Origin: Melieria omissa
Taxonomy: Eukaryota > Arthropoda > Insecta > Diptera > Ulidiidae
Length of the DNA stretch: 64,000 nucleotides
Assembly (NCBI GenBank): GCA_963971225.1
Contig: OZ020269.1
Location: forward strand, 102,298,905-102,362,904
Direction of reading: 5' to 3'
A program made the position numbers and the translations under genes. Below the pieces are notes generated by a model, which saw nothing but the letters and a program-made list of their open reading frames with translations, did not search any database and was not told the origin of the DNA. Of this stretch, positions 60,348 to 64,000 are shown piece by piece (position 1 is the stretch's first letter; each line of letters opens with the position of its first letter).

Positions 60348-60597
60348 CTCTAATTCCCAGAAGTGAGCCTTACAGTCTCACTAAAGATTTTAAATGGTTA
60401 TAAATCCAAAAGATTTTCGATTCCATTATTTTATGTAATCCTCCAATGGAATGTTTGAATAATATTTCATTTATAAATTTAACAGTTTAGATGGTTTTTG
60501 TACTTTTTAAACAAATGTTTTCAGTAATTCAGCATACATAAGCCTAACAGTCTCACTTCTGGGTTCACGTTACTTTTAAAAATTCTGGGAATTAGGG
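60348..60597 (+). mobile_element. TTAA-type miniature element, family 3, copy 2
   Basis: The element starts CTCTAATTCCCAGAAGTGAG and ends ATTCTGGGAATTAGGG, an inverted repeat of about 16 bp, with TTAA outside (60344-60347 and 60598-60601). It is collinear with copy 1 over its length (AAATCCAAAAGATTTTCGA, AACAGTCTCACTTCTGGG) with an extra segment of about 25 bp near 60455-60490. It has no coding capacity. Confidence 0.87.
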
Positions 60598-61134
60598 TTA
60601 ACTTATGTTTTACCCTTTTAGACCCCGAATTTAAAAAAATCCCGTCTAAAACGACTTCTGCTAACGTTCATTTATCAAGATGTACCTACAGTTCAAATTT
60701 CATATTTGTAGCTTTAGCGGTTTGAGTTGGGCGATGATGAATCAGTCAGTCAGTGAGTAAGTCAGTCAGTAAGGACAAACAATTTTATGTATAGAGATTA
60801 CACAGTCAGTGTCAAAAGAAAAACCATAGGAAAAATGATTGTTTAAAGACTGGTTCTGCAAAAAATCCTTTCTTGTGTTTAATGGAATCAATATCAATCT
60901 TCGAAATCAGCGACCCCTAATAATCTTAGAACTGATGTCTGATGTCAGAACTGTAGAAAAGTAGAAATGGATTTTTGGTACTTTGTCGTACTGTGGATCA
61001 GTGCAATTGATTCATATATATTTTTTTAAATTTCATAAACATTATCACTATCAGTGTTTAGGAAACATTATCAAGAGAAATCTCTGAGAACCTTCTAGTG
61101 AAGACAGACAGAAGATGGCCGATGATTTATACGT

Positions 61135-61408
61135 GTGGGGTCAGCAGATCAATCAGGCTGGAATACGACACAAAAACAAATCGGTGGAACTGATAAGCAA
61201 AAACCGAAGGCCTAACTCATCGTGGTTATCACGGATCACTGGTCTATAGCATGCAGCCAGGATGGGCATCCCTCACAACATCAACTGTTGCGATCCAGCT
61301 AAGAAGGAAACTATCGAGCACTTCCTCGGTACATGCCCAGCCATAGCAAGAAGAAGCATGAAAATTTTAGGGAAACCTCTCTTCGAGGATATTAAGGAAA
61401 TCTTTTAA
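61135..61408 (+). mobile_element. LINE fragment, C-terminal tail of the RNase H/zinc-knuckle region
   Basis: The 3' part reads in frame RMGIPHNINCC, KKETIEHFLGTCPAIARRS, LGKPLFEDIKEIF and a stop at 61406-61408. This matches the end of I/Jockey-type LINE proteins (GIP...C, then ETIEHFLxxCPA). The upstream 100 bp (61135-61230) has scattered RNase H-tail similarity broken by stops. The fragment is not the same element as at 49387-50127. Confidence 0.75.
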
Positions 61409-61411
61409 AGG

Positions 61412-63970
61412 AGGATCAGCGATTTGCTGACCTTTATAGTGAATTGTATATCGAAGGCAATGCCACCTTAACCAAAAAATCACAGCATCTAAAAACATTA
61501 TTTGCGAGACAAATCCTGGGTCGCTGAATACAAAAATTAAAAGAATTTTTTCGAAATACCTGTATTTTTGTCTTATTTTAGTTATGAGCACATAACTCGT
61601 AAGCGAGTCATCTGATCAACCTAACTGGTTCATTGTCCCGAAGATCATGTTCCAAAGTTACCAACGAATACAAGGATTGTCCATAATTAGTCCAGAAAAG
61701 ACTTTGTTTGTAGGTAAACTTTACATGTCGAGTAGTGTGATTTAGAATTTTTTCTTGTTACAAAATATCAATGAAGAAATAGTACTACAAATATTGAAAG
61801 TCGGTAGGCAGCTGTCCGGAGACCATTGTTAAACTTTGCAGGTTTTGGCAAAGGAAGCCAAGAGAGTTGATTTGTTTTAGTCTGATTTTTCAAAAAAACG
61901 TTCAATATTCAATACATGTTTTTTTGTAAAAAATATATTATTACAAATTTTAAAAATTATTTAAAATATATTAATAATATTATTGTAGTTTGACATTGTT
62001 ATCGTTATTATTTTTAACGGATTGTTCAGGGTTTAGAAGTTGGTTTTTTTTTTACTGTTTTTAATTGAGTCGATCAAAACTCTGATTATGTTTTTGGAAG
62101 ATACCTTCACAAATCGGAATCAAAAATGTCTTAAATTTCTTAAAATAAAGTTCTTTAAAATTAAAGTAATTGTCTATGAAACTGATCTCATCTTGCTATC
62201 CAGAATAGACAGAAAACTGTTGGTCTCTTTTGTTCAATAACAAATCATTGCGAAAGTTTAGTTTTTTCAGTGTTTTAAATCGTTTTACAACAGACCCAGA
62301 GATATGTAAAAACGTCGGTGATTTTATATATTTTTTCAATAAAAATATGTCTCATGCTTCAGAAAGTCTTTGCGTACAGTATCGTTCTCGATGTATAATC
62401 GTGCTGCCACTATAAGTGCATTGTTGTTGTCACCATTATGCTTTGGGCTATGGGCTGACATTCGTCGGGCGAATTATGCGCGACGGAAATTTATATAAAA
62501 TACAAAGCGACATATGAGAACAATGAAACTTTATCTGAAAATAAATAAATACGAGTAAGAGGCGAGAAAGCAAAAGTAGAAGTGGGTTTTAAATGGGCTT
62601 AACTGACTTGTATGCTGCGCTACAATCAATGGTCTTTTGCCAGAGTTCATAAAACTTGTTACAATTTTGAGAGCGATTTCATACCATGGCATCATTTTAT
62701 ATCAGTTGTTGTAAGGAGTTCTACTATGCGGATATGTCTAAATTTTTTACTCATATAAATTAAACTTGAAAATTGAAATTAATGAAACGTACCAAGCTTT
62801 GCCTATACTTTGTTAAACTGAACCTTTTAATAAAATTTAATAGTAGGTGTTATAAAAATTGGCTAAAAATTTGTTCAACTTCAGTTATTAATACTCAACA
62901 CTTTTGTTCTGCGAACATTCAGAAAGTCGGAGAAGGTTTTCATCATTCTCGGGGCAACACCAATCCCAAAATTTTTATGATTTGAGACTCCTATAGCAAA
63001 CACGAGTTCTTGTGTTCTTTGCTAGTTTTCAATAAATGCGAATGTAACCTGCCGATGCAGCCGTAGGGTGCAACCACGAAAGACCGACACTGAGGCAGGA
63101 ATTCATGCGACTGATGCCATGAATTATTGTGGTTAAGATCATAAGCAACAATTTTGTTCGATCGGTGTGGATTAAATGGTGTTGCGAAAAAAACGAGAAC
63201 TAAAGAAATCAATAGGTGGAGGAAAATCTTGAGCGAACGGCAAAGGAGCCGAGCTTTGCAGGCATTGTTGTTGCTGTTGGTTAGTGGTGCCGGTGCCGGT
63301 GTTGCTGTTGGTGTTGGTGCTAGTGACGTTGGTGTTCTTGTGGTTTTTGCCGCCGCAAGCGCCAAATTGTGCGCCTAAATATAATGCGACCGGCAATTCG
63401 ACAGCAAATGAAATTTAATAAGCGACGACATCAACTTTGTCACGTGGTGACTATAAATTGTCGCGCGTTCGGTTTGGTGCGGCGTTTCCTTTTTCCAGCA
63501 TTTTGTATTTGGTTCTTGGTTTCATTGTTTGCCAAACGGCCCCAGTTGTCCGTATTCGCTTGGCGTTGCATTGTGTGTCCATGTGTCTGTCGTACTTTTC
63601 TTGAGGTTATGTTTGCCGCTCTCGAAGGGCGGTGTAGGTGATGTAAAGGCAATTCAGCGCTCCAATAAATTTAAATTTAAATTTGACACTCACCAATGTC
63701 GTTGAGAGTGTGAAGTTTTTGTTGGAGTTTCAATTAAGCTCAAAACGTGCATAAAACTTATGCAAACAATGTCGACTTAAGTCGACATGGACCGTAAGTT
63801 TGACTATAAAGCATGTAATTTATTATTGAAGAATTTGCACTAATTGAAGGCGACATGCGATTCGAATAAATTTGCAACCAAGAACAAGTGTGGCAGTTAA
63901 TTTTGATTGATTCACGGAATTTTTCTGCTTGCTGCCACGCCCATTTTGTTTAAAAATTAAAAATGTTGAG
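61412..63970. other. Gene-free stretch to the window end
   Basis: No conserved protein, RNA or clear element was recognised. A GTT/GGT-type run (GTTGCTGTTGGTGTTGGTGC) lies at about 63300-63325. The open frames at 62991-63652 on both strands are low-complexity shadows of this composition. Confidence 0.4.
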
Positions 63971-63974
63971 TCCT

Positions 63975-64000
63975 GATTGGCTGACTGACTGACTGACTGA
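63975..64000 (+). repeat. Start of a (CTGA)n microsatellite cut by the window edge
   Basis: The last bases read GGCTGACTGACTGACTGACTGA-type sequence: five CTGA units reach the window end and may continue beyond it. Confidence 0.8.

Larger units (their letters stand above)
59290..60800 (+). repeat. Dispersed tandem repeat family with two inserted TTAA elements and CAGTCAGT end module
   Basis: Seven or so degenerate units like those at 43885-44460 repeat TTGA-CTCCGTCAGATTTTTA, AAAAATACAAAACACGTGTC, AAATTATTTCTCA, AAGTTTGAAGTCAATAGGCC and a T-rich run with CATA. Two copies of family-3 elements (59716-59940 and 60348-60597) interrupt them. At 60600-60800 follows the module with GAATTTAAAAAAATCCCGTC, GGGCGATGATGAATCAGTC and TTTTATGTATAGAGAT, as at 44440-44650. 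Confidence 0.65.

Noticed and set aside
63981..64000. Terminal repeat of a mobile element at the window edge
   Set aside because: The CTGA units are simple sequence. A CAGTCAGT-type module occurs elsewhere in the window, but too little is visible here to assign it.

Overview
The window looks like nuclear DNA of a higher fly (Diptera, Schizophora; a tephritid fruit fly is my best guess). The protein-coding genes have short GT-AG introns, their products match insect families, and the rest is AT-rich sequence full of insect-type transposon relics. The species is an inference, because nothing in the sequence names it.

The first 16.5 kb holds all three host genes I can support. (1) A two-exon minus-strand gene (3546-5140) encodes a 507-residue protein with one N-terminal C2HC zinc finger and a long basic low-complexity tail. 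(2) Rs1/DDX27 (6365-9296, minus, six exons, 791 residues) is a nucleolar DEAD-box helicase of large-subunit ribosome assembly. Its one long intron carries a candidate box C/D snoRNA (8023-8158). (3) Hsl (13328-16490, plus, five exons, 959 residues) is hormone-sensitive lipase, with an intact catalytic triad. A noncoding first exon of Hsl may lie near 10.0-10.6 kb. Rs1 and Hsl are divergent, and their 4 kb spacer holds an internally deleted mariner and a pogo-like miniature element.

From 16.7 kb to the end I find no host coding gene. This could be intergenic DNA or the intron of a very large gene. It is patterned by mobile and tandem DNA: thirteen insertions flanked by TTAA or near-TTAA, in nine families (typical of the piggyBac superfamily); one piggyBac relic with a transposase fragment; a hAT relic with GGGATCCC-rich ends; two small hAT-like elements; a mariner fragment; three LINE fragments; two inverted hexamer arrays at 27-29.5 kb; a 2.7 kb degenerate satellite at 53.5-56.2 kb; and a dispersed tandem family at 43.9, 59.3 and, inverted, 19 and 25.8 kb. 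Several elements are nested, which gives relative insertion ages.

The most interesting items are the candidate snoRNA inside a ribosome-assembly helicase gene, the piggyBac relic whose left end is an inverted copy of its own right end, and the density and nesting of TTAA insertions. I found no CRISPR array, prokaryotic operon, tRNA or rRNA gene.
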